Assembly: GCF_030272615.1 (NCBI RefSeq)
Contig: NC_081405.1
Location: forward strand, 651,704,920-651,768,919
Origin: Cryptomeria japonica
Taxonomy: Eukaryota > Streptophyta > Pinopsida > Cupressales > Cupressaceae
Direction: 5' to 3'
Length of the DNA stretch: 64,000 nt
The translations under genes were made by a program, and so were the position numbers. Position 1 is the stretch's first letter, and each line of letters begins with the position of its first letter. This document shows positions 46,243 through 56,017 of this stretch, one piece after another. The notes beneath the pieces are model-generated. The model did no database searches and was not told where the DNA came from. It saw only the letters and a list, made by a program, of their open reading frames with translations.

Positions 46243-49200
46243 TTAGTTACCATTTGGTGGAGGCAACTGGTCAAAAATGGATTTGTACTTTGTCCTTACA
46301 TTGGTAAGAGCGACAGAGAGGGCATCCTTGACACTATCCATGAGTGCTTTCTGAGCTGTAATGTTAGTTAACAGTGAAATTAGTCCATCTAAGGTGCTTC
46401 CCCCTTGTTGAGTGGATAGGGAGGTAGCCTTGTTGATCTGTTCTTGGACGGATGAAAGATGAGAAATGAATAAGGTTTGAAGAGTCATAATGTCCATCCT
46501 TATTTTGTGCTCTTCATTCCTAAGTTCCAATTGTTGAGCCATGAGCTTTTGTAAGTTTGTATAGAAATGCTGAATAGAGTTTGGCTCAGTGGTCAACTTA
46601 TTTGAGAGATCGGCGATCTCTTTCTCAATCACTTCTATTTTATTTTTGATATCTTTAATGAATAAATAAAATGTACAGAGTTTCTGAAATAAATAAAGAA
46701 TATCCTTGAGTTGAGGGGAGAACTCAACAATAAATTTGACAAGTTTTACTTTGCCAATAGCAATGGCTCTTTGTACCTCTTCAATCATTTTAGTAGTGAG
46801 CTCTTTGTTCTTTAACTTGCTCAATTATTCAGATGCGTCTACTCCAAATGTCTCGATTTGATTGAGGAGTTCATCCAGTTGAATATGGATGGCTGCATCT
46901 GTTGTCACGACAGCTTCAGGTAGTATATCTATTAATAGTGCTTTCACCTTCTGAAGTACTTTGTTTTTCTTTTGAATAGCCATTTGTTTTTCTTGTTCTG
47001 CTTTGGCTTTGCATTGTTCACCGAATTCAATGAGTGCTTTCCCTTTTAATTTGGAAATGTCTACATTCGGCAACACTATTGGTTTTGACAAGTCTAATTT
47101 GAAACTATGCTTTTTTATTTTCTTTTCTTTAGTTTTCACTGGTTGAGCTAATACAATGACTTGGGAGGCTTGTTGACCCTTGGTAGGTTGCTCAGTAGAG
47201 GCAACACTTTTATCAATTTCTTGAACCTTTGTTGTAGCCTTCGGTGAATCCTTGCTTGGGGTCTCAGTTGTAACATTTTCAGTGCTAGAAGAAGCTTGAG
47301 AAGCCTATTCCTTGGTGGCTTGAGAAGTAGCTTCTCCTTTTGTAGATTTGTGAACCTCTATTCCTTGTTCAGTATCCTAAGGGGCCTCGGTTGAAATAGG
47401 CTAAGTGACCAGAGGATAGGGCTGAACTTGTTCCAAAACTGACTCACTGGATACCATTTTGGCATATGCATTCCCTTCTATCATTTCCTATTCTTGTCCC
47501 TCGATGTCCATGATATCCTCATCAATTTGTATAGTGTTAGTAGGGTCTTGCTCGGTGATAATAGGATCTTGCTCAGTGACATCAACTGTTTCAACTTCAA
47601 CTTGCTCACCATCATTCTTGATTCGAAATATTTCTTGCCATTTTTCCTTGGTCTCATTCTCTACATCCAGATAAAGGCCATTCATCAATTTCAAGTCTCT
47701 TTGCTTGACTAGGAAGTTTGAGTGGTAGTTTTTCAAATGTTTACTTATTTCATCTATCGACATGTCTGGAAAGAGATGTACCAGACTTCTTTCTCTCATC
47801 TATTTCTCTAAGTCCATAGCATACTTCCACCTATTATCAATATGCAAATACAACTCTTTTGGAAGAGAATTAGATACTTCTAATGGGACCAATCGGGATT
47901 TCAGAAGTGTGCAGATGACAGCTTCTTCAATTTGTCTCTTTCCTGCATCCGATCTGGAGTCATATTTTACATATCTGAATGCTCTGAATCCACCATATTG
48001 CTTCAGATTAGCACAAAAATTATCAACACTATGTACTGCTTCCTTTTTTCTCTTAACAATCTAAAATTTACTTGCATCTTCAGATTCAGTGTCACTAGAC
48101 TCTTTAGTCAAAATGAGTCTCTGAGTAGATTTCTTATAAGTTTTTAGTACCTTTGGTGTGGCAACATTCTTTGGTTTCTTACTCGGTGACGCTGCAAATG
48201 ATCTTGTGTTTGGGTGCTTTACTAAAGGAGTCGGTGATACCTTTGATGTATCCTGTTTCTCCCTTTTCAAAACTTTCCCTTTAGGCAACTCGGTGCTTAA
48301 TGTAATAGATGTCTCTTGGGTTTCAGATTCCTCCTCGGTGATGACTATAGTGCCCTTGACAGGTGTGGAGGAAGAACCTTCTCCAAATTTTTCCATTAAT
48401 GCCTTGATCATTTTTGTTGCTTTCCTTGTAGCCTTTGGTACTACAATGCTCATCCTAACTTTCTCTTTAACTTCTTCATATGTACTGTATCTTAGCTTGG
48501 TAGCATGCCTTGGTAATGTAAGAAAAGCATCTATCTGCTATTGTGTGATGTCAAAATCAATCTCATAACCCATAGGTGGCAAAGATTGAGTTCTCGATTC
48601 CACATCATTGACATATCAGTAGTCGGTGTCTACTTCAAAGCATATGTCATCTTTGTATTTCTCTACTAACTGGGGTGGAATTCAATACCTTTTATGCATC
48701 TTTTCTTGAAACTTACTAAAGTAATCATCCATAATATCATTGAAGTTATCACCTAGCTTTTTGATGAAGTCATTGATTTGATGGGTGATTGGTCGGTGTA
48801 GCTCCCAAACTACATTACTGACTATTGGAAAGAATTTCTCAAAGTAGAAAAATATGCATACCAAAAGTGATCCAAACTTTATTGTGTTAGTTGAGTTGTT
48901 CTTCTTTGGCTTCCTTATGGTGTTTAGATTCTCAAACAATTTTTTCAACAATACTTTGCATAGATCAATTTTCATTCCTTTCTTCACAGTTTTATATGCT
49001 AAATCGACTGTTGAACAGGGTACACTATTTTCCCTTTTCGATTGAAAGAAACAATAACCTATGACTCTAATGGCAAACTTCAACTCCGCATCTGTCACAT
49101 TGTTCAATTTCAATCCTCTGCAATCAGATTCAACTCTGGCTAAAGTGATCAATTCCTTTTGTGATATCATTTTCTGAGCTCAGGCATAATAAAAAATAGG

Positions 49201-49713
49201 GTAACTTGTGATCAAATGAATGATTTCCTTGGTGATCTTGAATGGTTGCTCCTCTAACCACATGTAATCATCATGAACTCTGCTCAGAAAAAACTTGAGC
49301 CATTGGGGTTTGAAGACATGGGTATAGGTTAGGGCTTCGACCAATCCCTTGATTTTAATGTGTTCATACTTGCTATCCAATTTCCCATCGGCACACAATT
49401 CATCATATGTGTACTTGATCTCAACATGACCTAGTTCCTCAAGATGAAACTTAGTGAAGAATCTGACATCCTCAACTAGTAAAACCCTATTCGGGATGAG
49501 TGAAAATGTAGTTTTATCATCCGATTCAGATGCTACTTTGGGAGTTAGAGAGTATTTCAGTGAGGGCTTTTCAATGTTCTCAACAACAATGGGCTTCTGG
49601 ATCTTCGGTGCCCTTTCAGATTTCAGATAATCACTTAACAAAAGAACCTTAGGTTTTGAAGACTTTTAAATGGTAGATGCTTCCCACTTAGCAAATGTAA
49701 AACATATATTCAT
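46243..49713 (-). pseudogene. Large second ORF (about 1,156 codons), unknown function
   Basis: All coding segments fall in one frame from ATG 49713 to the terminal stop at 46243, with no indel. About a dozen premature stops interrupt it, among them 49180, 48682, 48616, 48540, 48061, 47803, 47488 and 46825. Each reads as CAG, CAA or CGA changed by one C-to-T. The N-terminal ~350 residues look globular (VEDVRFFTKFHLEELGHVEI, then HVFKPQWLKFFLSRVHDDY) and recall the retroelement-associated 'plant transposon protein' ORFs of other plants; that match is from memory and weak. The middle is Ser/Thr/Pro/Lys-rich and probably disordered. The C-terminal ~300 residues are strongly helical and coiled-coil-like (KAKAEQEKQMAIQKKNKVLQ). 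No enzymatic motif seen. Confidence 0.7.
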
Positions 49714-50128
49714 AACTAATATGATCAGTAAACTAGGTTGACAATGCATTGTGATTGATATAAATACCTTGAATTTCGCTTTGGAGGAGGTTTGATCGCC
49801 TTTGAATCGCTTTTCTTTTCTTTCTTGAAAACTTGGTAAGTGTAAAATGACTGCACAAAGTACTTTAAGTACACATTATACCTTATCGGGCTTCGTGCAG
49901 TTAGGTCAAAAGACATTAAATGCACTCGGTTCCACTTATTTTTTATGCATTTACCAAGTAGCCAAACTTCCTGTATTTACCGACTAGACAGGCTTCCAAA
50001 AGACTTGATACAATTTTAAATTTCCTAATGCATCTTTAGTTATGTAGATTTTGAATTAAGTACATGATAAAATAGGAACTATTAAGATTTAACCTTGAGA
50101 GAATGCAGTCCCTTCATACCTTTACTGA

Positions 50129-51481
50129 TTAATTTGGAATAGGTGCACCTAACTCAGTAGATAAGGTGTTTTTTTCATTTAACACAATTTCCTTCTTTTT
50201 CCAAATCATCTGTAATTTCCCTTTTATTTCCTTAGTGTCTCCTCTAGGTTGATCTCTGCATTCTCTAGCCAAGTGTCCAACTTTGTGACAATGAAAACAT
50301 GCTATACCAGGATTTCTCCATGATCTTCGGTTGTTCGTTCCAAACCTTATAAAGCAGTTGGCACTTATATGTCCATATCTTCCACAACATTGACACCATA
50401 TCCTTGTATTGTAATCCCATGGTACTGCAGAATACTGTCGGTTAAGATCTGGGTGAGTTCGGTAGCCTCTAGTATTTGCTCGGTGTGTGGACCACATATA
50501 GTTCTTTTGCTTAAACCAACACTTCTCGGTACTATGTCCATATCTATTGCAGTTTTTACAAAACCCTTTGAATTTTTCCTTCTAATAATTGCTAGTAGAC
50601 TTTGTCCTACATTGGTTAGATGTGTGACCATATTTATTGTAATTGTAACAATAACCATTAGACGTTGTGACATTCGGTTACTTACCTTTTCTGATTTGGC
50701 ACAAGTTGGCAGTATGACCTTGATTTCCACAGTAGTTGCAAATAGAGTTCTTTCCTTTGATGTTCTTCTTTTTTCCAAATTGCTTTGATGATTCTCCTCT
50801 CTTGGTAGTGTGGATTCCCTTTTCGGTAGAGTCTTTTCCTTTGTAACCTGGTCCTGCATCTTTATTGGGTTTTCTTGTATTTAGTTGCTCATCCAACATA
50901 TTTGATGCTTCATAACTCTTCTTCAGTGTTTCTTTGGATTTCTTCTTTGTTTCAAGTTCATCAGTCAATCTTGATAATTCAATTTTTATTGCTTGATTCT
51001 CATTATCCTTCAGATTTGCTTCATGATGTGCATAACCCAATTGATCTGACAGATTACTTTGAATTCGAGTCATCCTAGTGATTTCACCATTCTTTTCAGA
51101 CACTAGTGCTTCAAGCTGTTGTTTTTCTCTTTCTAGATCTCTTACTTTATCCTCGGCTATCCTCAATGCATCAAGATTTTCAATCATCTATGTGCTGAAA
51201 TGTTCATGTCCTCTTTTCATTGCTTTTAGCTTATCAGTCAGTGCTTTGTTCTTTTCTTTCAGTTCTTCAATCATTTCTTCAGTCTCTTCAGATATATTAT
51301 TCTCAAATGATGTTTCAATCTATTCCACTAACTCTTGAGAGTCCTGCAAATCATTAGATAATATTCTTCTGACTTTCAATGATTTTTGCATTTGTCTTTG
51401 CATGTCTGCAATCACTTCATTAGCATGAACCAACTCTTCTTGCAAATACACAATTCTCTGAGATTGTTTATAGCCTTTCAT
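50129..51481 (-). pseudogene. Coiled-coil protein with five CCHC-type knuckle positions (gag-like)
   Basis: It starts at ATG 51481, about 50 bases past the primer site, and keeps one frame to 50129 with a few stops (near 51320, 51188, 50678 and 50583). The N-terminal ~230 residues are coiled coil (KVRDLEREKQQLEALVSEK). Then come five CX2CX4HX4C motifs: CNYCGNQGHTANLC, CYNYNKYGHTSNQC (second Cys lost to Tyr), CKNCNRYGHSTEKC, CQCCGRYGHISANC and CFHCHKVGHLAREC. Retrotransposon gag normally has one or two such knuckles. Nucleic-acid binding and RNA packaging are the likely role. The capsid-type gag domain is not obvious. Confidence 0.8.
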
Positions 51482-51529
51482 TGATAAGATCTTTTTCTTT
51501 AGGCTGTTAAACCCTTTTCCAAGATTGAT

Positions 51530-51541
51530 GCTCTGATACCA
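51530..51541 (-). other. Primer-binding site of the copia-like element
   Basis: On the - strand TGGTATCAGAGC lies two bases after the LTR end CCTAACA. Confidence 0.9.
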
Positions 51542-51543
51542 AT

Positions 51544-52235
51544 TGTTAGGCCCAATATGGAAAGCTAATGTACTGAGAGGGGAGGGGTGAATCAATACTT
51601 CAAATCCTTTCTTCAACAATAACTTTACTGTTATGCATAAACCAAAAACTGTTGTAACATAACATAAAGCTAAAACAAATAAATAACAATCATACATGAT
51701 TCACTCTATAACACATATATTTTGGCTACACAGAAACTCTTGGTTAGAGAGAAAAACCGTGGTGGGGATGGCACCCACAACTTAACTACTGCAATAATAA
51801 AGAGTGCTCGGTTAGAGCTACATGTTTAGCTATTTATGATAGCTTACCCTGTTAGGAGTATCAAGATCGTTAGATCTACCTTGCTAAAGGATTTTACAAC
51901 ACTTGTTCTAAATGATGCACCTAGTTAAAGGCTTTACAATTTATAGACTTTGTTAGAGTCTTTTACCCTGTTAAAGGTTTCTCTTATAACTCAAAATATT
52001 ACAATAAAATCTTTACAAATATCTGCAACTTCACATCTGAAATGTTATAGCAGATTCTATGTGCTCAAAATGAGATTACCTTGCTTATACCATACCTCGA
52101 TAATCCATAAAGTAACTCGGTAAACCCTTCTGTTTACTCTGTTCCTTGACTATTTTCTGAAATCCTTTTTGGTGACCTCTGTTTCTTTGACAATCACAAT
52201 ACTCAGTGCTTTCTTATCTATTTCACATGTCTTGC

Positions 52236-52322
<87 letters not shown>

Positions 52323-52790
52323 TTTTTCTCTGATCCTAATTCATGCTGTATAAATAGATCTCGTATGTCGGTGATCTGTTCATTGCTTTGATCTTACAAA
52401 CATGATTTATTGAATGAATAACCATACAAAATATTTCATTGGATAGATGACCTCAAAATCATACAAAATCTTTAAGTGCAATTTCCAATGTGATAACGGT
52501 TCTTTGTTCCTCGATCTTGTAACATGTTTTCCCATGTATGCTTAGGTTCAATGAATCTGGTAACATGTTTCACTTGGTGTGTGTTAACTCGGTATATCAT
52601 TTTTGCTGCTTGGTAGACATAAAGTGTTACTCGGTAGATAGTTCGATGTATACTAGGCTCTATGACTACTTTCTTCTATAATCGACTACTCTGTGCTTAC
52701 CGACTGAATATTTCGGTAGTAGTAACCAACTAGAGTATATATAGAATGACTTTGGACATAAAACTAATGCCAACTTAGTAAGTAGTAACA
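51544..52790 (-). repeat. 5' LTR of the copia-like element (1,247 bp)
   Basis: Matches 44695-45873 with scattered transitions and an expanded AT run. Confidence 0.9.
52239..52318. repeat. (AT)n microsatellite, about 40 repeats
   Basis: A pure AT run where the partner LTR has only CATATATATC, so it expanded after insertion. Confidence 0.93.
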
Positions 52791-53995
52791 GTCAGGCCAA
52801 AAAATTGGTTGAAAAATCAAAATTAAATATATAGTGCAGACTATGGGAGAAATTCAAAAATTTATATGATAGAGGTGCATTGAGAGATTAATTTGCTTAG
52901 AAGCTAATTTTTGGTCAAATAGGCAAGTATTATATATCACCGGAAAGCTCTAGGAACAAGGAATCGAATCATGTAGTTAGTTTTAACAAATATGGGATAT
53001 TGTGAGATAATGTTCCATGGGAAGGAGGAAGAAAATGAATTTCAGTTCAAAAAGAAGACACTTGGCAATGTGTTATGCAAACTTGATCTTTTTCCCTCCT
53101 CTTCTTATTCCGTTTTCTTTTCAATTGTAAGGGTTCCAGAATTTTTGAGGAAGTTCTCTAGATTTCATTGCTTCCAATTCTAAGTTTTCTTTAAGATTGT
53201 ATAGGGAAGGGCCTTTCTTTCAGTAATGGAGTTCAATTCTTGTTGTAGTTGTTCTTAGTTGTAGGTTCTTGTGTATGTAAGGCATGCACAAGTTCACACA
53301 GAATTTGTCTTTGAAATGTATTCTCATTTTATTCAAATCTAATTCTTAAGGAGGATCAAGTTGGTCATGAGCAGCTGTGTCTATGAGTGTAATGCTTGTT
53401 TGTAGGTAATCTTCAAGGAAGTTTTTAAACTGTGTGAACAAACATTAATAAAATAGGGTTCATGTTTCTAGATCTGATATTTTCTATGGATAAGCTTAGT
53501 AATGCATTTATGCAAGGCATTAAATGCAGGAATACTTAAGAATGAAGATGGATCTGTAGCAGAAGTTTTCATTTATAGTTTGATGTGTGACTCTGTTGCC
53601 CTTGGATAAGGCACCAATCTTGCAATTAAGGGGATTCTCAAACCAATTTCAAATGCAATTAGAATATCTTTATTTTATGTTATGTTTTGAAATGTTTCAT
53701 CTATCTCATGCTCAGATATAGTTGAGTTGTATGTGTAGATCTAGCCCATCTGCAGTAACCCTCTTGTTGTTGAGCCCTGGTGAGATCTGTCTGCTTCTAT
53801 TGATGTTGTCATAGGTGTGTAATGGGTTTAATTTTAAGCATCAAAGGTACACCCACCTAGGTTTTGCAGAGCTTGAAGAGTAGAAGGATTCATATCCTTG
53901 TCATGTTGTCCAAGCCATGAGGTTCTTCATAGATTAAATTGGCTACTTCATAGATCAATTACAAGTGTACTTGGGTTAATCAGTTTTGATGAGCA

Positions 53996-54625
53996 ATAGA
54001 TAACATCTCCTATGCTTGAGTATAGTTCCAGTTAAGATCAATACCGGATGACTAAATCTTCTTACATAAACCCAATTGGATCTCCAATGGTCAACCAAAT
54101 CCTCTTCCTGAATGATATTATATTATTCACACGTTACACATCTATATCCATTCCCTAACCTTATACCTATTATGATCTACAATGAGATCTTACATTTATA
54201 TATACAAACCATCGACCATAAAAAATCAACTTGGCTACCAGACATTACATTATGCTGATCCATAACCTAGATAAATCAGGACCCAATATAGGTCCACACG
54301 CTAAAGGAATGATCTCCATCCACCAAGTCTCAAACATGAACACCAACAACATCCTGAATCTCCACTAGAAGCTACACCAACACCACTTATTCAATTCATC
54401 AAAGATATTCAACAAAAGCTCTGCTAGTGAAACCCTCACTGAAATCGTAAGCCAAGCTTACAAGAAAATAGGATAGCATCCGATCACCAGACCAAAACCA
54501 ACTTACTGAATATGGACATGAGTATCATGAATAAACCAAATCCATAACCAAATCATACCTAAGGCTACTAGATCATGCCATATCCAAACCAACTAGAAAT
54601 TACTCAACGTACCGGGACTAGAAGG
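53996..54625 (-). repeat. Probable copia-5 3' LTR, part between element X and copia-4
   Basis: It continues across copia-4 to 59715-59802, which borders the copia-5 polypurine tract. On the - strand TGTATATATAAATG near 54195-54210 is a good TATA element. No coding signal. Confidence 0.6.
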
Positions 54626-54995
54626 TGTTAGAGTAATTGGGTATTTACTTGATTAATTAAATAATATTTGTTTAATTCTTTAAGTTCCCTATTATCTTTT
54701 TACACTTAAGCTAACATTAGGTGCATGATAATTAATTCTTTTATTAATTATTATGTGCAAGCCTAGGTTTTCCCTTTTAGGGTTTCTTGAGCTATTAGAG
54801 GTTATTTTTCTTTTCTTTGTATCATTATGACACTACACATTTTTGGTGAATATTGACCTCTCCTCTTTTGAGCATATTTTCCTGTGTCTTTGTTCTTCAG
54901 ATTATTTTTGCTTCATTTCTTCTCCTTCTAACAAATTGTTTTATCTTTTAAAAGATCTTTAGGCTCTTGTGTTGTTGTGTTTCTCAACTCCAATA
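54626..54995 (+). repeat. copia-4 5' LTR (370 bp)
   Basis: TGTTAGAGTAATTGG to CAACTCCAATA. The duplication fixes the end as TA, not CA. Confidence 0.93.
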
Positions 54996-55007
54996 TGGTA
55001 TTAGAGC
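54996..55007 (+). other. copia-4 primer-binding site
   Basis: TGGTATTAGAGC, one C-to-T change from the canonical iMet site, directly abutting the LTR. Confidence 0.88.
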
Positions 55008-55414
55008 TCAGATCTGCAGCTATCTGTTCCTATTTTTGAGAATTTTTGCATTGGAAGCAGATTTGGGTTTTCAGACAATATTTTTTTGTGTGCTTAGGGA
55101 TAGGCCTTTTTATGAGCACTTTGAGACTAAATGGACCTCACCATCATGCTCAGAAGGCCCAAAAACCCCTATAGTCATATACAATTTGTCTATTTTTGAC
55201 TCCTGAGCATCTGTGTGATTTTTTTCTCCAAAACCAGGCCGTACAACTCTGGCATGCAAATCGAGAAAAAAATTTCACAATTTTTTCTTTTTTTCCTTTT
55301 TATGACATGCAAGCCAGATTTTGGATTTTTTTAGAAAAAAATCCAAAAAAAAAAAAATCAAAAATCACAAAAAACCGTGCTAAAAGCAAGTTTTTAAAAA
55401 ATTTTTTTTGGTTC
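55008..55414 (+). other. copia-4 leader
   Basis: Non-coding, with poly-A and poly-T runs (55270-55410). 55100-55180 (CACTTTGAGACTAAATGGACC..., AAAAACCCCTATAGTCATATA) matches the leader of the copia fragment on the - strand near 32360-32280. Confidence 0.75.
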
Positions 55415-56017
55415 ATGGGATTTCTGCATGGTACTGGACCTGATTCCCTGATTCCTTTGTCCCTTGATTCCTTTCCCACTATTGAGGATTTTTTGAACAA
55501 GTTCAAGACTACCTTATTTGTTCTTCAGGGATGTGGCAAGATCAAGACAGACACAAAGTGCATTCATTTGATTCTTTCAAAGCTTCGGGGTGATTTTTAG
55601 TTTTTCGCCTCTACTTTCTACTCCACCATGGATGGCTTGGGTGCTTGTTTCAACATGCCTACCTTTGATGTCTTTTGTGAGCATTTGTTTCATGAGCAGT
55701 CTCATCTTTCTTTGCAAGATATGCTTTCAGGATCCAAGAACAAAGCATTGGTTGCTCAGTCCTCTAAGGAGAAACAAAAGTAGAAACCAAAGCCGAAGAA
55801 GCCTTCTGCAAGTAGTGAGAATCCCTCCAAGCCTACTCCTAAGTTTGAATCTAAACCACCATTTCCTCCCAAGCATGGGAAATCTTCACAGTCTGGCGAG
55901 TCTTCCTCCAAGACTAAGAAGAAATTAGGAGATACTTGCAGTTTTTGTGGCAAGGAAGGACATCTCATTTCCAGGTGTTGGAAATGTTTAGAGGCTTTAG
56001 AGGAAGCCATGCAATAG
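55415..56017 (+). pseudogene. gag: copia-4 gag (N-terminus apparently missing)
   Basis: ATG 55415 leads quickly into mid-gag sequence (LDSFPTIEDFLNKFKTTLF). The usual opening with a W-x(2-4)-W type motif, present in the related fragment at 31419, is absent, so the front of gag seems deleted. A Lys/Ser/Pro-rich linker and a complete zinc knuckle follow (CSFCGKEGHLISRC near 55938-55980). Stops at 55598, near 55781 and at 56015 are TAG in CAG contexts. The frame continues into protease. Confidence 0.8.

Larger units (their letters stand above)
44695..52790 (-). mobile_element. Non-autonomous copia-like element, 8.1 kb, two unusual ORFs and no pol
   Basis: LTRs 44695-45873 and 51544-52790 have TGTTAGG...TAACA ends on the + strand. 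The flanking duplication is GTCGG/GTCAG, with one mismatch. Minus orientation is shown by the iMet primer site next to the right LTR and the polypurine tract next to the left one. The two ORFs fill the interior: a zinc-knuckle protein first, then a large protein. No protease, integrase, RT or RNase H is seen. Confidence 0.9.
32996..53995 (+). mobile_element. Element X: Tat-like, non-autonomous, ~4.15-kb LTRs, with two nested inserts
   Basis: Direct LTRs 32996-39300 and 41717-53995 share TGTTGGG starts and GATGA(A/G)CA ends; without inserts they are about 4.15 and 4.18 kb. ATAG flanks both sides (32992-32995 and 53996-53999), a short target duplication. The interior is only 2.4 kb and encodes an acidic ORF without any pol domain. 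A tRNA-Arg-type primer site follows the 5' LTR. Confidence 0.85.
41717..53995 (+). repeat. 3' LTR of element X (with 8.1-kb insert)
   Basis: 41717-44694 plus 52796-53995, about 4.18 kb without the insert at 44695-52790. No strong polypurine tract is visible directly before the LTR; a purine-rich AAGAGAAGATG stretch lies about 95 bases upstream. Confidence 0.87.

Noticed and set aside
47459-48568. + strand Ser-rich ORFs opposite the large unknown ORF
   Set aside because: Antisense shadows; the - strand frame is continuous over 3.4 kb and has the codon-type stop pattern.
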